This document shows positions 63,903 to 64,000 of a stretch of 64,000 nucleotides of DNA, piece by piece. A program made the translations under genes and the position numbers. The notes under the pieces are model-generated. The model saw only the letters and a list, made by a program, of their open reading frames with translations. It was not told the DNA's origin and searched no databases. How positions within the stretch are numbered: position 1 is the first letter of the stretch; every line of letters starts with the position of its first letter. Location: contig CAXXEH010000003.1 in NCBI GenBank assembly GCA_963677935.2, forward strand, positions 5,394,001 to 5,458,000. Direction: 5' to 3'. This DNA is from JAAFHB01 sp963677935. Lineage in GTDB: Bacteria > Bacteroidota > Bacteroidia > Bacteroidales > Prolixibacteraceae.

Positions 63903-64000
63903 ATGAAAACTCTATTCATATCGTTAAAAATATTCCTGTTTTTCACCATTTTAACCGGGGTAGTCTATCCGCTGTTAATAACAGGAATTGCTCAAATAAC
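63903..64000 (+). CDS. kdpC: KdpC, 3' end outside window
   Basis: The first 32 codons: one membrane helix with TGVVYPLLITGIAQ, the diagnostic N-terminus of KdpC. The ATG at 63903 lies 10 bp after the kdpB stop. KdpC raises ATP affinity of the pump. The rest of the gene, and any kdpDE regulators, lie beyond the window. Confidence 0.92.
   Translation, partial: MKTLFISLKIFLFFTILTGVVYPLLITGIAQI

Overview
The window reads as a chromosomal stretch of a Bacteroidota bacterium, probably Bacteroidales or Marinilabiliales. The evidence is a gene with a C-terminal type IX secretion sorting domain, a DUF5916 protein, secreted glycoside hydrolases clustered as in a polysaccharide utilisation locus, a glycine-lipid (glsA/glsB-like) pair, a dcw cluster in the Bacteroidota order without murF or ddl, an FtsZ tail ending in NNSFLHDKAD, and TAnnTTTG-type promoter boxes. 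Base composition is moderately AT-rich throughout. I see no rRNA, tRNA, CRISPR array or intact transposase.

Layout. 1-10320: a tightly spaced plus-strand run of secreted glycosidases (beta-propeller type, GH106-like, an unrecognised alpha/alpha-barrel type, GH29 fucosidase) followed by a MtaA/URO-D-like methyltransferase and a LarA-family racemase, as for breakdown of a fucose/rhamnose-containing glycan. 10458-19310: DUF5916 outer-membrane protein, dCMP deaminase, S41 protease, cold-shock protein, a GNAT-like protein, an unusual membrane protein fused to a THEP1-type NTPase, and superoxide dismutase. 19535-36690: minus-strand dcw cluster transcribed mraZ-rsmH-ftsL-ftsI-murE-mraY-murD-ftsW-murG-murC-ftsQ-ftsA-ftsZ2-ftsZ1, then a GatB/YqeY gene. 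It holds two different ftsZ genes side by side. Three 10-bp-phased TGTCA boxes lie upstream of mraZ. 37021-40721: acyltransferase pair for an aminolipid, pdxH, and a coiled-coil membrane protein. 40722-41437: intergenic DNA with a strong small-RNA candidate (promoter plus terminator). 41438-48124: GH38 alpha-mannosidase and a large T9SS-exported lipase-like protein.

48121-55654 is a decay zone: a frameshifted lipoprotein, a truncated lipase, an Xre/RES toxin-antitoxin pair with an internally deleted toxin, a RhuM fragment, a DUF1016 fragment, another scarred gene, and a 385-bp MITE-like element with 22-bp perfect terminal inverted repeats packed with hairpins. Intact genes inside the zone are an Old Yellow Enzyme homologue and a CysN-like GTPase with altered switch motifs. 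55792-64000: acyl-CoA ligase, then a potassium-uptake block with a KimA-like permease and kdpFABC. kdpF is only 45 codons, and kdpC runs off the window end.

The best candidates for something undescribed are the second FtsZ with a membrane-helix-like tail, the ECF-transporter-like/THEP1 fusion, the small RNA at about 40909-40995, and the hairpin-rich MITE.
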